Origin: Bog-756 sp050014755
GTDB lineage: Bacteria > Actinomycetota > Acidimicrobiia > Acidimicrobiales > RAAP-2
DNA: 47,116 nucleotides
Reading direction: 5' to 3'
NCBI GenBank assembly: GCA_050014755.1
Contig: JBEKCS010000028.1
Span: forward strand, 1 to 47,116
Shown here piece by piece: positions 39,074 to 47,116 of this stretch. Position 1 is the stretch's first letter, and each line of letters opens with the position of its first letter. A model generated the notes under the pieces. The model had not been told where the DNA came from. It made no database searches and saw nothing but the letters and a program-made list of their open reading frames with translations. The translations under genes and the position numbers were made by a program.

Positions 39074-40033
39074 ATGCCTGACGACAGAGAGCTGCTCGAC
39101 ACCGGCGCGTCGCGCGCACTGCTGGGCGACCGGTTCCCGGGCATGGCGGCCACCGAACAGGCCGTGGTGGCCGAGCAGTCCGAGACCCTGCACACCGATG
39201 ACATCCTGCTGAAGAAGCCGATGGGCTTCCTCTTCTGGTTCGCCATCACCTGGGTCGTGCTGGTGATCCTCGCGGCCATCCTGGCCAACGTGCTGCCGCT
39301 CCAGAGCCCGACCTTCCAGAACTACACCGCCCTCAACCAGGGACCGAGCGTCGCCCACTGGCTGGGCACCGACGACCTCGGCCGCGACCTCCTGTCCCGT
39401 CTGGTCTTCGGGTCGCGGGTGTCGCTCATCGTCGGGTTCGCCGGCGCGGCCATCGGGCTGGCCGTCGGGGGGACCGCGGGGCTGATCTCGGGCTACAAGG
39501 GTGGGCGCCTGGACATCGCCCTCAACGCCGGCTCCTTCATCATCCTGGCGTTCCCGGCCATCGTGGCCGTGATCGCCATCGTGACGTTTTGGGGGACGTC
39601 GCTCCTCCACATCACGATCATCCTGGGGATCGGGACCATCCCCCTGATGTACCGGGTCATACGGGCCTCGAGTCTCTCGTTCTCCCAACGGGACTTCGTG
39701 GTGGCGGCCAAGACCATGGGTGCGACCGACACCCGGATCGTGGTGCGCGAGATCCTCCCCAACGTCATCCCGGTGATCGTGACGTTCACCCTGATCACCG
39801 TGGCCGGCCTCATCATCATCGAGGGCACCCTGGCCTTCCTCGGCCTGTCGGTGGCCCTGCCCATCCCGTCGTGGGGGAACCTGATCGTCGAGGGGTCTTC
39901 CAACAACGAGCTCAGCCTCGATCCCTTCATCATGATGTGGCCGGCGCTGGCCATGTTCCTGCTGCTGTGGTCGATCAACCTCGTCGGCGACCGGCTCCGG
40001 CAGCGCTTCGACCTCCGCGAGGGGCTCCTCTGA
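39074..40033 (+). CDS. Dpp/Opp-type ABC transporter permease (DppC-like)
   Basis: A 319-residue permease pairing with the DppB-like subunit. A hydrophilic N-terminus of about 50 residues precedes helix 1 (FAITWVVLVILAAILANVL). The phrase HWLGTDDLGRDLLSRLVFGS is diagnostic for DppC/OppC, and the coupling loop reads FVVAAKTMGATDTRIVVREI, followed by IIEGTLAFLGLSVALPIPSW. The stop overlaps the next start codon by one base (TGATG), implying coupled translation with the first ATPase gene. Confidence 0.93.
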   Translation: MPDDRELLDTGASRALLGDRFPGMAATEQAVVAEQSETLHTDDILLKKPMGFLFWFAITWVVLVILAAILANVLPLQSPTFQNYTALNQGPSVAHWLGTDDLGRDLLSRLVFGSRVSLIVGFAGAAIGLAVGGTAGLISGYKGGRLDIALNAGSFIILAFPAIVAVIAIVTFWGTSLLHITIILGIGTIPLMYRVIRASSLSFSQRDFVVAAKTMGATDTRIVVREILPNVIPVIVTFTLITVAGLIIIEGTLAFLGLSVALPIPSWGNLIVEGSSNNELSLDPFIMMWPALAMFLLLWSINLVGDRLRQRFDLREGLL

Positions 40034-41187
40034 TGGCGAGGAAGAAGAGGGGCCGGACCCTCGACTTCAAAGACGTCGGCAGCGATTCCGTCCCGCTGCT
40101 GGTGGTCGACGACCTCCACACCGCGTTCCGGACCGCACGGGGCACCGTCCGCGCCGTCGACGGTGTGTCCTTCGAGGTCCACGAGGGCAAGACGCTCGGG
40201 ATCGTCGGTGAGTCGGGATCGGGCAAGACCGTGCTCTCCCGTTCGATCATGGGCCTCCTCCCCCCACGGGACGTCATCCGCAGTGGCACCGTCCACTTCG
40301 CCGGCCACGAACTGACGGCCATGGACAACAATCAGCTGCGGGAGGTGTGGGGAGCCGAACTCAGCATGATCTTCCAGGACCCGATGACCGCCCTCAATCC
40401 GGTGAAGCGGATCGGCGTCCAGATCGCCGAGTCGCTCGTCCTCCACCTCGACATGGACAGGAAGGAGGCCCTGTCGACGGCGGTCGAGCTCCTCCGGTCG
40501 GTGGGCATCCCGTCCCCGGAACAGCGGGTGCGCTGGTTTCCGTTCCAGCTGTCGGGCGGCATGCGCCAGCGGGTCATGATCGCCATCGCCCTGGCCTGCG
40601 CCCCACGCCTGGTCATGGCCGACGAGCCCACGACCGGTCTCGACGTGACCGTCCAGGCCCAGATCCTCGACCTCCTGGCCGATCTCCAGCGCGAGCGCCA
40701 CATGGCGGTCATCCTGGTGACCCACGACCTCGGGGTGGTGGCCACCCGGGCCGACGACATCATCGTCATGTACGCCGGTCGCATCGTCGAGCGGGCGCCC
40801 ACCCGGACGCTGTTCCACGACACCAAGATGCCCTACACCCAGGCACTCATGAACTCCATCCCCCGCCTGGCCGACCCGAGCGGGGCCCGGCTCCACGCCA
40901 TCGCCGGCAGGCCGCCGGACCTGATCCACCCGCCGAAGGGCTGCCGGTTCGCCCCCCGCTGCGAGTACGCCCAGGACAAGTGCCGCGAGTCCGAGCCGCC
41001 GTTGCGCACGGTGGGCTCGCCCGACCACCTCTTCGCCTGCTGGTTCCCCCTGGTCGACGGGGTCTCCACCGCCCCTGCCGTCCCCGTCACCATCACCGTG
41101 GGCGCCACCCCGCCGTCGCCCGGCCCGACGGAGGCCGAGCCGGCCGATTCCGGCGACGCCGCACCCACCGGGGAGCCGGGCACGTGA
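40033..41187 (+). CDS. Peptide ABC transporter ATP-binding protein (DppD-like)
   Basis: A 384-residue ATPase subunit. It has Walker A GESGSGKTVLSRSIMGLL, Q-loop MIFQDPMTALNPVKRIG, signature LSGGMRQRVMIAIALACAPR, Walker B LVMADEPTTGLDVT and switch histidine LVTHDLGVVATRAD. The C-terminal oligopeptide/dipeptide extension carries four cysteines in the pattern C-R-F-A-P-R-C with further Cys at CRESEPP and FACWFPL, possibly binding an iron-sulfur cluster or metal as in relatives. A Pro/Ala/Glu tail follows. ATG 40033 overlaps the preceding stop. Confidence 0.94.
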   Translation: MARKKRGRTLDFKDVGSDSVPLLVVDDLHTAFRTARGTVRAVDGVSFEVHEGKTLGIVGESGSGKTVLSRSIMGLLPPRDVIRSGTVHFAGHELTAMDNNQLREVWGAELSMIFQDPMTALNPVKRIGVQIAESLVLHLDMDRKEALSTAVELLRSVGIPSPEQRVRWFPFQLSGGMRQRVMIAIALACAPRLVMADEPTTGLDVTVQAQILDLLADLQRERHMAVILVTHDLGVVATRADDIIVMYAGRIVERAPTRTLFHDTKMPYTQALMNSIPRLADPSGARLHAIAGRPPDLIHPPKGCRFAPRCEYAQDKCRESEPPLRTVGSPDHLFACWFPLVDGVSTAPAVPVTITVGATPPSPGPTEAEPADSGDAAPTGEPGT

Positions 41188-42197
41188 CCGACACGCCGAC
41201 GACCCTCGGCACCACCGACCTCCCTCCGGCCGACGTGGTCCTCGACGTCAAGGACCTGGTGGTCGAGTTCAAGAGCGGCCGCCAGCGCGTCCAGGCCGTG
41301 TCCGGCGTGACGTTCCAGGTACGCCGGGGCGAGACCCTCGGTCTGGTGGGCGAGTCCGGATGCGGCAAGTCCACCACCGGCCGCGCCCTGGTCCAGGTGC
41401 AGCCGGCCACGTCCGGCACCATCGACTACCAGGGGCAGGACCTCACCGCGTTGTCCGGTCGCTCCCTGCGCGAGATGCGCACCAAGATCCAGATGATCTT
41501 CCAGGACCCGATCTCGTCCCTCAACCCGCGACGGCGGATCAAGGACATCGTCGCCGAGCCCCTGGCGATCTGGAGACGCGGCACCAAGGCGGACCGTGCC
41601 GTCAAGGTGCGCGAGATGCTCGAGGCGGTGGGCATCGACCCCGATTCGGCCGGCGACCGGCGACCCGGCGAGTTCTCGGGCGGCCAGTGCCAGCGGATCA
41701 GCATCGCCCGGGCCCTCATGGCCGGTCCCGACCTGCTGATCTGCGACGAGCCCGTCTCGGCCCTCGACGTGTCGGTCCAGGCCCAGATCCTGAACCTCCT
41801 CGCCGACCTCAAGGCCCGCTTCCAGCTCACCATGGTCTTCATCGCCCACGACCTGGCCGTGGTGAAGAACGTGAGCGACCGGGTGGCGGTGATGTATCTG
41901 GGCAAGCTGGTCGAGGTGGCCGGCTCCGACGACCTCTACCGTCAGGCGGCACACCCCTACACCGAGGCACTGCTGGCCTCGATTCCGGAGCCGGACCCGG
42001 ACCACGAGTCCGGCCACCGGGCACTGACCGGCGAGCTACCGTCGCCGCTCGACCCGCCGTCGGGCTGTCGGTTCCGGACCCGCTGCCCCTACGCCCAGGA
42101 CCGGTGTGCGTCCGAGGAGCCGCTCTTGCGCGAGCTCGCTCCCGGACACCAGGTGGCGTGCCACTTTCCGGTGGGTCCGCTCGGCGCTACCGGCTGA
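41184..42197 (+). CDS. Peptide ABC transporter ATP-binding protein (DppF-like)
   Basis: A 337-residue second ATPase subunit. GTG 41184 overlaps the previous stop in GTGA. It shows Walker A GESGCGKSTTGRALVQVQ, Q-loop MIFQDPISSLNPRRRI, signature FSGGQCQRISIARALMAGPD, Walker B LICDEPVSALDVS and HDLAVVKNVSDRVAVMYLGK. The C-terminal extension has the cysteine pattern CRFRTRCPYAQDRC. With the DppD-like partner it forms the usual heterodimeric motor. It is the last gene of the operon; a hairpin follows. Confidence 0.94.
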   Translation: MTDTPTTLGTTDLPPADVVLDVKDLVVEFKSGRQRVQAVSGVTFQVRRGETLGLVGESGCGKSTTGRALVQVQPATSGTIDYQGQDLTALSGRSLREMRTKIQMIFQDPISSLNPRRRIKDIVAEPLAIWRRGTKADRAVKVREMLEAVGIDPDSAGDRRPGEFSGGQCQRISIARALMAGPDLLICDEPVSALDVSVQAQILNLLADLKARFQLTMVFIAHDLAVVKNVSDRVAVMYLGKLVEVAGSDDLYRQAAHPYTEALLASIPEPDPDHESGHRALTGELPSPLDPPSGCRFRTRCPYAQDRCASEEPLLRELAPGHQVACHFPVGPLGATG

Positions 42198-42216
42198 GGC
42201 CCCCGGGCCGGACCGG

Positions 42217-42240
42217 GGCCGGGGTTCCTACGCCCCGGCC
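42217..42240. terminator. Hairpin between the convergent Dpp operon and lipoprotein gene
   Basis: Perfect arms GGCCGGGG (42217-42224) and CCCCGGCC (42233-42240) flank an 8-base loop, 20 bases after the dppF-like stop and overlapping the stop codon of the lipoprotein gene on the other strand. There is no T-run, so termination strength is uncertain. Confidence 0.4.
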
Positions 42241-42959
42241 GGAAGGGTCTGCATCGTCGCCCCCGCCGGGGGTGCGAACGTCGAGGCCGGCGGGTTCGCG
42301 GTGTACGCCTGCAGCGTGACGGTGTTCCCGTCGGCGTTCAGGTAGGTGAGGATCCCGTTCGAGCGCGATCCGCAGTAGACGACCGGGGTCGGCTCCGATG
42401 CGCCCTTCGCCCTGACGCACGTCGACGACTGCCCGCCGTAGGTGGCGGACGACGTGGAGATGACGTATCCGGCACCCTTCGCCGCTGCTGCCGCCTTCAC
42501 GCCCTTGAGCGAGTCGGCGATGACATTGGGGCTGAACAGGTCGGTGATGCCGGTCACCAGCGAGGACATGGTCGACGGCAGCGTCGTGCACGTGGCGGTG
42601 CTGCCGGTCCCCTGACACTCGGTGATCGACGTCCCGTCGATGTAGAAGCTCCCGCCCGTGGTGCTCACCGCCGACTTGGGCGGGGACTGGGCGAAGGTGA
42701 CGGTCTCCGTCTTCCCCGTCGAGGCCTCCGTGATCACATAGGTGGCGCTGAACGTCGCGTTCGAGCTCTTGGTGATCCCGCTGACCAGCGAGTCGAGGCC
42801 GCTTCCGGACCCACCGGTCGACGCCGTCGTGGAGGAACTGGACGAACTCGAGCTGCACGCGGCTGCGAGCAGACCGCCTGCCAGCAGCATGGTCCCCACC
42901 CCCAGCCAACGGTGGCGGTACTTCGGGGTCGGTCCCTCCGGTGCAGTCGTCTGTCGCAT
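42228..42959 (-). CDS. Ser-rich secreted lipoprotein of unknown function
   Basis: A 243-residue predicted lipoprotein. ATG 42959 has GGAGGAGAC immediately upstream. A basic N-region (KYRHRW) and hydrophobic stretch (LGVGTMLLAGGLLAAA) end at Cys35 in LAAAC, followed by an uninterrupted Ser/Thr run and a Gly-rich linker. The mature domain (about 55-243) repeats beta-rich phrases such as NATFSATYVITEASTGKTET and has cysteine pairs (ECQGTGSTATC, CVRAKGASEPTPVVYC). I recognise no named family; the layout recalls actinobacterial lipoproteins with LolA/LppX-like folds, which is only an impression. It is convergent with the Dpp operon and divergent from the sulfotransferase gene. Confidence 0.8.
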   Translation of the reverse strand: MRQTTAPEGPTPKYRHRWLGVGTMLLAGGLLAAACSSSSSSSSTTASTGGSGSGLDSLVSGITKSSNATFSATYVITEASTGKTETVTFAQSPPKSAVSTTGGSFYIDGTSITECQGTGSTATCTTLPSTMSSLVTGITDLFSPNVIADSLKGVKAAAAAKGAGYVISTSSATYGGQSSTCVRAKGASEPTPVVYCGSRSNGILTYLNADGNTVTLQAYTANPPASTFAPPAGATMQTLPAGA

Positions 42960-43211
42960 GCCGTCTCCTCCGTCCTGATCCGTAGAGATCCGCCGTCGAG
43001 CGAGTATCGCGCCGTCCGGCGGATTCCTGGGTGATCCGGTAGGTACCGACGGTGGACGGGGCCGGTCCCCCCCGTGCCCCTGGTTTCGGCCATCAGGGAG
43101 GAATCGGTGCCGGGGCCGGGTCATCGGGTTGGACGGCGCTACAGCATTGGGTCGGTCGTGACGAAGAATTCCTCATGTATTCATCAGTAGGCGGACCGTG
43201 GGTTTGATCCC

Positions 43212-43832
43212 ATGACACTCAAAGTCATTGGTGCGGGAGTGGGTCGCACGGGCACGACCTCATTGAAGTTGGCCCTCGAGAGTCTTCTGCATCAGCCGTG
43301 TCACCACATGTACGAGATGTTCGACGATCCGATGGAAATACCTCGATGGACGAATGCCATCGACGGGAACCCGGTCGACTGGAGGGAGATGTGCTCGGGA
43401 TACGCAGCGGTGGTCGACTGGCCAGGAGCAGCCTTCTGGCCGGAGCTGACGACCGCCAACCCGGATGCACTCGTCGTGCTCTCGGTGCGCGACGCCGAGA
43501 GCTGGTATCGCAGTGCCACGAACACGATCTTCCAGATCTATGACATCGCTCCGCCGGAGATACAACCGTGGTTCGACGCCATGCGCCGGCTATTGGATCA
43601 GCGATTCAGTTGTGCGTTCGGCGACCCGGAGACGATGATGGCGGCATTCGAACGGCACAATGACTCGGTCCGTCGTGCGATTCCACCGGGACGTCTGTTG
43701 GAATGGACTCCAAGCGATGGCTGGGCCCCTCTGTGCGATCGACTCGGGCTGGACGTACCCACCGACCTGTTCCCGAGGGCGAACGACACCAATCAGTGGC
43801 GGGAGCTGGTCGGGATGGCACCACTCCCGTAG
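43212..43832 (+). CDS. Sulfotransferase family protein
   Basis: A 206-residue cytoplasmic protein of the Sulfotransfer_4-type family, predicted to move a sulfuryl group from PAPS to an unknown acceptor. The 5'-phosphosulfate-binding loop is at the N-terminus (GAGVGRTGTTSLKLALESLL, residues 7-26). The 3'-phosphate-binding region is in VVLSVRDAESWYRSATNTIF, with the conserved Arg and Ser. The C-terminal phrase RLLEWTPSDGWAPLCDRLGL is typical. The gene starts without a clear Shine-Dalgarno sequence and ends 38 bases before a strong terminator. No sulfate-activation gene is in the window. Base composition is a little lower in GC than that of its neighbours. Confidence 0.85.
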   Translation: MTLKVIGAGVGRTGTTSLKLALESLLHQPCHHMYEMFDDPMEIPRWTNAIDGNPVDWREMCSGYAAVVDWPGAAFWPELTTANPDALVVLSVRDAESWYRSATNTIFQIYDIAPPEIQPWFDAMRRLLDQRFSCAFGDPETMMAAFERHNDSVRRAIPPGRLLEWTPSDGWAPLCDRLGLDVPTDLFPRANDTNQWRELVGMAPLP

Positions 43833-43870
43833 GAGGGACCAGGTGAGGCCCGGCCGGCCGGTCCACGCCA

Positions 43871-43902
43871 CGAACGGCGGCCCCCGGAGGGGCCGCCGTT
43901 CG
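43871..43902. terminator. Perfect 14-bp stem terminator between convergent genes
   Basis: CGAACGGCGGCCCC (43871-43884) and GGGGCCGCCGTTCG (43889-43902) are perfectly complementary around the loop CGGA. It lies between the sulfotransferase stop (43832) and the rpsA stop (43953), so it can serve both strands. No T-tract follows, as is frequent in high-GC actinobacteria. Confidence 0.8.
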
Positions 43903-43952
43903 CCGTGTTCGTGGTACGACGACCCGCCCCGGTCGGGCGCCACCTCCGAGAT

Positions 43953-45488
43953 TCAGCCCTCGGCGGCCGGGGCATCGGCAGCGCTATCGGTGCCGGTGTC
44001 GGTGTCGGCAGGTGCCTCGCCGACGGGGGCCTCAGCGACAGGTGCTTCGACCGCAGCCTCGGCGACGGGAGCCTCCTCCGTCGGGGCCGCCTCGGCGGGG
44101 GCCTCCGGAGCAGCGTCGGCGGGAGCCTCGACGGCAGCCGAAGGAGCCTCTGCCGGGGTGCCCTCGCCGGTACCGTGCTCGGCCACGTAGTCGGCCCACG
44201 CGGCCTGCGCCTCGGTCTCCGGGGTGAATTCGGTCTCGGCAAAGACGGGGCCGACGTAGTTGCCCTCTTCGTCGTACGCGTGCTCGCCGAAGGCCTCGCG
44301 GTACTCCTCGGACACCTCGCCACCCTCGGCGGCCTGCTTGATCGACAGGCTGATGCGGCGACGCTGGAGATCGATGTCGATGATCTTCACCCACAGCTCC
44401 TCACCGGGGGTGACCACCTGCTCGGGCAGGTCGACGTGGTGGCCGGCCATTTCCGAAATGTGCACGAGGCCTTCGATGCCATCGCCGACCTGCACGAACG
44501 AGCCGAACGGCACCAGCTTGGTGATCCGGCCGTAGACCAGCTCCCCCACCTGGTGGGAGTTGGCGAACTCCTGCCACGGGTCGGTCTGGGTGGCCTTGAG
44601 GGAGAGGCTGATCCGCTCCTTGGACAGGTCCACGTCGAGGACCTCGACATCGATCTCGTCGCCCACCGAGACGACCGAGGACGGGTGGTCGACGTGCTTC
44701 CACGACAGCTCGGACACGTGGACCAGACCGTCCATGCCGCCGAGGTCCACGAAGGCACCGAAGTTGACCACCGACGACACCACGCCGCGGCGGCGCTCAC
44801 CGGGCTTGAGGTTGACCAGGAACTCGCCCCGCTGCTCCTTCTGGGTCTCCTCCAGCCAGGCCCGGCGCGAGAGGACCACGTTGTTGCGGTTGCGGTCGAG
44901 CTCGATGATCTTGGCCTCGATGGTCCGGCCCACGTAGGGCTGGAGCTCGCGGACGCGTCGCAGTTCGACGAGCGAGGCGGGCAGGAAGCCCCGCAGCCCG
45001 ATGTCGACGATCAGCCCGCCCTTGACCACCTCGATGACCGGCCCGCTGACCACCTCGTCGGCTTCCTTGAGCTTCTCGATGGTGCCCCACGCACGCTCGT
45101 ACTGGGCACGCTTCTTCGAGAGGATCAGCCGGCCCTCCTTGTCCTCCTTCTGGAGCACGAGGGCCTCGACGGCCTCGCCGAGGGTGACGATCTCGGAGGG
45201 GTCGACGTCGTTGCGGATCGACAGCTCGCGCACCGGGATGACGCCCTCGGACTTGAACCCGATATCGAGCAGGACCTCGTCCCGGTCGATCTTGACGACG
45301 GTGCCCTCGACCAGGTCACCGTCCTCGAACTCGACGATGGTGCCGGCCATGGCTTCTTCGAGGGATCCGCCGCCGAGGTCGTCCTCGGTGATCGAACGGG
45401 GCACGTAGGCCCCGTTTTCGTCGAAGTGGCCCATGGCCTCGGGTGACAGCAGATCGGTGCCCGTGGGCACGACGTGGGTATCGGACAT
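43953..45488 (-). CDS. rpsA: 30S ribosomal protein S1
   Basis: A 511-residue RNA-binding ribosomal protein that helps mRNA docking. ATG 45488 is chosen because MSDTHVVPTGTDLLSPEAMG is a natural start; an in-frame extension to 45539 lacks similarity. Four S1 domains are visible, near 43-110 (GTVVKIDRDEVLLDIGFKSE), 125-190 (GGLIVDIGLRGFLPASLVEL), 208-280 (SSVVNFGAFVDLGGMDGLVH) and 295-370 (ITKLVPFGSFVQVGDGIEGL), the usual number in actinobacteria. The last 73 or so residues are an Ala/Pro/Glu-rich acidic tail. No Shine-Dalgarno sequence precedes the start. It is downstream of polA as in other actinobacteria, with a palindrome in its upstream region. Confidence 0.97.
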   Translation of the reverse strand: MSDTHVVPTGTDLLSPEAMGHFDENGAYVPRSITEDDLGGGSLEEAMAGTIVEFEDGDLVEGTVVKIDRDEVLLDIGFKSEGVIPVRELSIRNDVDPSEIVTLGEAVEALVLQKEDKEGRLILSKKRAQYERAWGTIEKLKEADEVVSGPVIEVVKGGLIVDIGLRGFLPASLVELRRVRELQPYVGRTIEAKIIELDRNRNNVVLSRRAWLEETQKEQRGEFLVNLKPGERRRGVVSSVVNFGAFVDLGGMDGLVHVSELSWKHVDHPSSVVSVGDEIDVEVLDVDLSKERISLSLKATQTDPWQEFANSHQVGELVYGRITKLVPFGSFVQVGDGIEGLVHISEMAGHHVDLPEQVVTPGEELWVKIIDIDLQRRRISLSIKQAAEGGEVSEEYREAFGEHAYDEEGNYVGPVFAETEFTPETEAQAAWADYVAEHGTGEGTPAEAPSAAVEAPADAAPEAPAEAAPTEEAPVAEAAVEAPVAEAPVGEAPADTDTGTDSAADAPAAEG

Positions 45489-45563
45489 CAGGTAGGTAGC
45501 TCGCTTTCCGGACGGGTGTGCCCCATCCGACCGGTGCAACCGGCGTCAGGGGCGTTCAAGACA

Positions 45564-45585
45564 CTTGTCACACTGTTGTGACAAG
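45564..45585. promoter_or_regulatory. Perfect 9-bp inverted repeat upstream of rpsA, operator candidate
   Basis: CTTGTCACA (45564-45572) and TGTGACAAG (45577-45585) flank CTGT, 76 bases upstream of the rpsA start. On the minus strand a TAGCAT (45597-45592) precedes it by six bases and could be a -10 box, which would place the palindrome at the transcription start. No T-run follows, so an operator is likelier than a polA terminator. Confidence 0.55.
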
Positions 45586-45675
45586 GGAGCCATGCTAGTG
45601 CACCCACGGGACGGATCCGCAGGTCAGCCCTCCGCCGGCAGTCCCGTGGGTCCGCCGGCGGTTCCAGCCGGTCGG

Positions 45676-47115
45676 TCAGCCCTTGGCCTCCGCCCACGAC
45701 GATCCCCACGCCATCTCCACTTCGAGCGGCACGCTCAGCTCCGCGGCCCCGGTCAGCGCCGTCTCGGTCAGGTCCGCGACCGCGTCGGACTCGTCGGGCT
45801 CCACGTCGACCAGGACTTCGTCGTGGACCTGAAGGACCAGGTCAGAACGGTATCCACCTGCCTCCAGACCCGAGTCGAGCCTGATCAGGGCCATCTTGAA
45901 CAGATCGGCGGCCAGGCCCTGGATGCCGGCGTTCATCGCCTGGCGCTCCGCGGCCTGGCGCACCTGGTGGTTGGACGACGTGAGGTCGGGCAACGGGCGG
46001 CGGCGGCCGTAGGCGGTGACCGTGTACCCCTTCGACCGGGCCTCGGCCACGGCCTGGTCCATGTAGTCGTGCACCGACGGGAACGCCTCGAAGAACGCGT
46101 CCAGGATCCCTCTGGCCTCCTCGACCGGCACCCCCAGCCGTTGGGACAGGCCGTAGGCCTCCATGCCGTAGGCCAGACCGTAGGAGACCATCTTGGCCCG
46201 GGACCGCTGTTCGTGGGTCACGGCATCCCGGTCGACGCCGAAGACCCGTGCGGCCACGGTCCGGTGGATGTCCTCCCCGGCGGCGAACGCCGCGGTCAAT
46301 CCCGCGTCGCCCGACAGGTGGGCGATGGCCCGCAGCTCCACCTGGTCGTAGTCGGCCACCAGGAGGCGGCGCCCCGGCGACGGTACGAACGCCTCGCGGA
46401 ACCGCCTGCCCTCGTCGGTGCGGACCGGGATGTTGTGCAGGTTGGGCCGGTCCGAGGACAAGCGGCCGGTGCGGGCCACGGTCTGGCGGAACGTGGCGTG
46501 GATCCGCCCGTCCGCAGCGACCTCGGCGGCCAGGGTCTCGCCGTAGGTCGAGCGCAGCTTCTCCACCTCGCGGTAGCGGAGCAGTACCTCCACGATGGGA
46601 TGCTGACCCCGGAGCGACTCGAGGGTGCGCGCGTCCGTCGAGAACCCGGTCTTGGTCTTGCGACCGGGCGACAGGCCGAGGTCCTCGTACAGGACGGTCC
46701 GGAGCTGCTGCACCGAGTTGACGTTGAACGGACCCCCGGCCAGCTCGTGCATCGTGGCCTCGAGTGCCTGGCATTCGGCGGTCAGCTCCGCGGCGATGGA
46801 CCGGAGGACCTCCCGGTCGACCGGGATGCCGACCACCTCCATCCGGGCGAGCACCCGGACGAGCGGGCGCTCCATGACCTCGAAGAGTTCCTCCTCCCCC
46901 ACCCCGGTCAGGGCCTCCTGGAGCGGGCGGCGGAGGCGGGCCAGGGCGGCCGCCAGGCGCACGAGACCGAGCCCGATGTGGTCGAGCAGACTCCCCGGGG
47001 CGCCGCCGTCCCCCGGAGCGTCGGCCTCGGGCTCCAGCAGGAAGGCACCCTGGCCCTTGCCGGCCGTCCCGTCGTCGACCTCGACGCCCAGGAAGCGGAT
47101 GGCCAGATCGGACAG
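45676..47115 (-). CDS. polA: DNA polymerase I, C-terminal 479 residues (runs off the right edge)
   Basis: The frame is open from the window edge to a stop at 45676. The polymerase domain is complete: motif A in VADYDQVELRAIAHLSGD, motif B in RSRAKMVSYGLAYGMEAYGL, motif C in LVLQVHDEVLVDVEPDE, and the primer-grip region TGRLSSDRPNLHNIPVRTDE. The part before residue 50 of the fragment belongs to the 3'-5' exonuclease-like domain, and the N-terminal 5' nuclease is outside the window. In motif B, the position equal to Taq Phe667 is Tyr (SYG), as I recall for other actinobacterial enzymes. It is followed on the same strand by rpsA after 187 bases, the usual neighbour. Confidence 0.97.
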   Translation of the reverse strand: MSDLAIRFLGVEVDDGTAGKGQGAFLLEPEADAPGDGGAPGSLLDHIGLGLVRLAAALARLRRPLQEALTGVGEEELFEVMERPLVRVLARMEVVGIPVDREVLRSIAAELTAECQALEATMHELAGGPFNVNSVQQLRTVLYEDLGLSPGRKTKTGFSTDARTLESLRGQHPIVEVLLRYREVEKLRSTYGETLAAEVAADGRIHATFRQTVARTGRLSSDRPNLHNIPVRTDEGRRFREAFVPSPGRRLLVADYDQVELRAIAHLSGDAGLTAAFAAGEDIHRTVAARVFGVDRDAVTHEQRSRAKMVSYGLAYGMEAYGLSQRLGVPVEEARGILDAFFEAFPSVHDYMDQAVAEARSKGYTVTAYGRRRPLPDLTSSNHQVRQAAERQAMNAGIQGLAADLFKMALIRLDSGLEAGGYRSDLVLQVHDEVLVDVEPDESDAVADLTETALTGAAELSVPLEVEMAWGSSWAEAKG

Positions 47116-47116
47116 C

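Overview
The window is about 47 kb of GC-rich DNA from an actinobacterium. The GC content, the frequent GTG starts, the 4-bp GTGA overlaps between genes and the gene order (uvrC-rapZ-yvcK-gap-pgk-tpiA-secG, and polA-rpsA with coaE-uvrB-uvrA) all point to Actinomycetota. The secreted GYW/DGG repeat protein, the AftD-like enzyme and the absence of whiA from its usual place make an Acidimicrobiia-like lineage my best guess. That class assignment is inference.

Left end (1-7.7 kb): this is the accessory part. It holds the N-terminal two thirds of a tyrosine recombinase that runs off the window, with a long imperfect palindrome directly upstream of its ribosome binding site. Next come a subfamily-I-type haloalkane dehalogenase, a GAF-GAF-GGDEF-EAL cyclic-di-GMP protein, a TylF/MycF-like O-methyltransferase, a decayed ribbon-helix-helix antitoxin remnant, and a secreted protein with six 42-residue repeats. 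Base composition drops here: hand counts give 52% GC at 6841-6900 against 67% at 14641-14700. A tRNA-Leu(GAG) gene closes the region.

Core block (7.8-24.2 kb): almost everything lies on the minus strand. uvrC, rapZ, yvcK, gap, pgk, tpiA and secG form a run with tight overlaps. It ends in a membrane-anchored solute-binding protein coupled to secG. whiA, which normally lies between yvcK and gap in actinobacteria, is missing; a 122-bp spacer with a perfect inverted repeat occupies the place. nadA lies divergently from uvrC. uvrA, uvrB and coaE follow; with uvrC nearby, all three components of the UvrABC excision nuclease are within about 9 kb. UvrA carries an unusual Lys/Ala/Thr tail.

Glycan locus (24.2-36.2 kb): a SAM methyltransferase, a very large AftD-like GT-C arabinofuranosyltransferase homologue with discoidin-type modules, a GT4 glycosyltransferase, a Wzx-type flippase, an FAD-dependent oxidoreductase resembling UDP-galactopyranose mutase/protoporphyrinogen oxidase, and a GT39-type membrane glycosyltransferase. 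Together they look like a pathway for assembling and exporting a lipid-linked envelope polysaccharide.

Peptide uptake and right end (36.4-47.1 kb): a complete five-gene Dpp/Opp-type ABC transporter operon (Tat lipoprotein, two permeases, two ATPases), a Ser-rich lipoprotein, a sulfotransferase, a strong terminator hairpin, then rpsA and the 3' part of polA on the minus strand. Compared with the familiar polA-rpsA-coaE-uvrB order of actinobacteria, the glycan locus and the Dpp operon sit inside what is usually one contiguous block.
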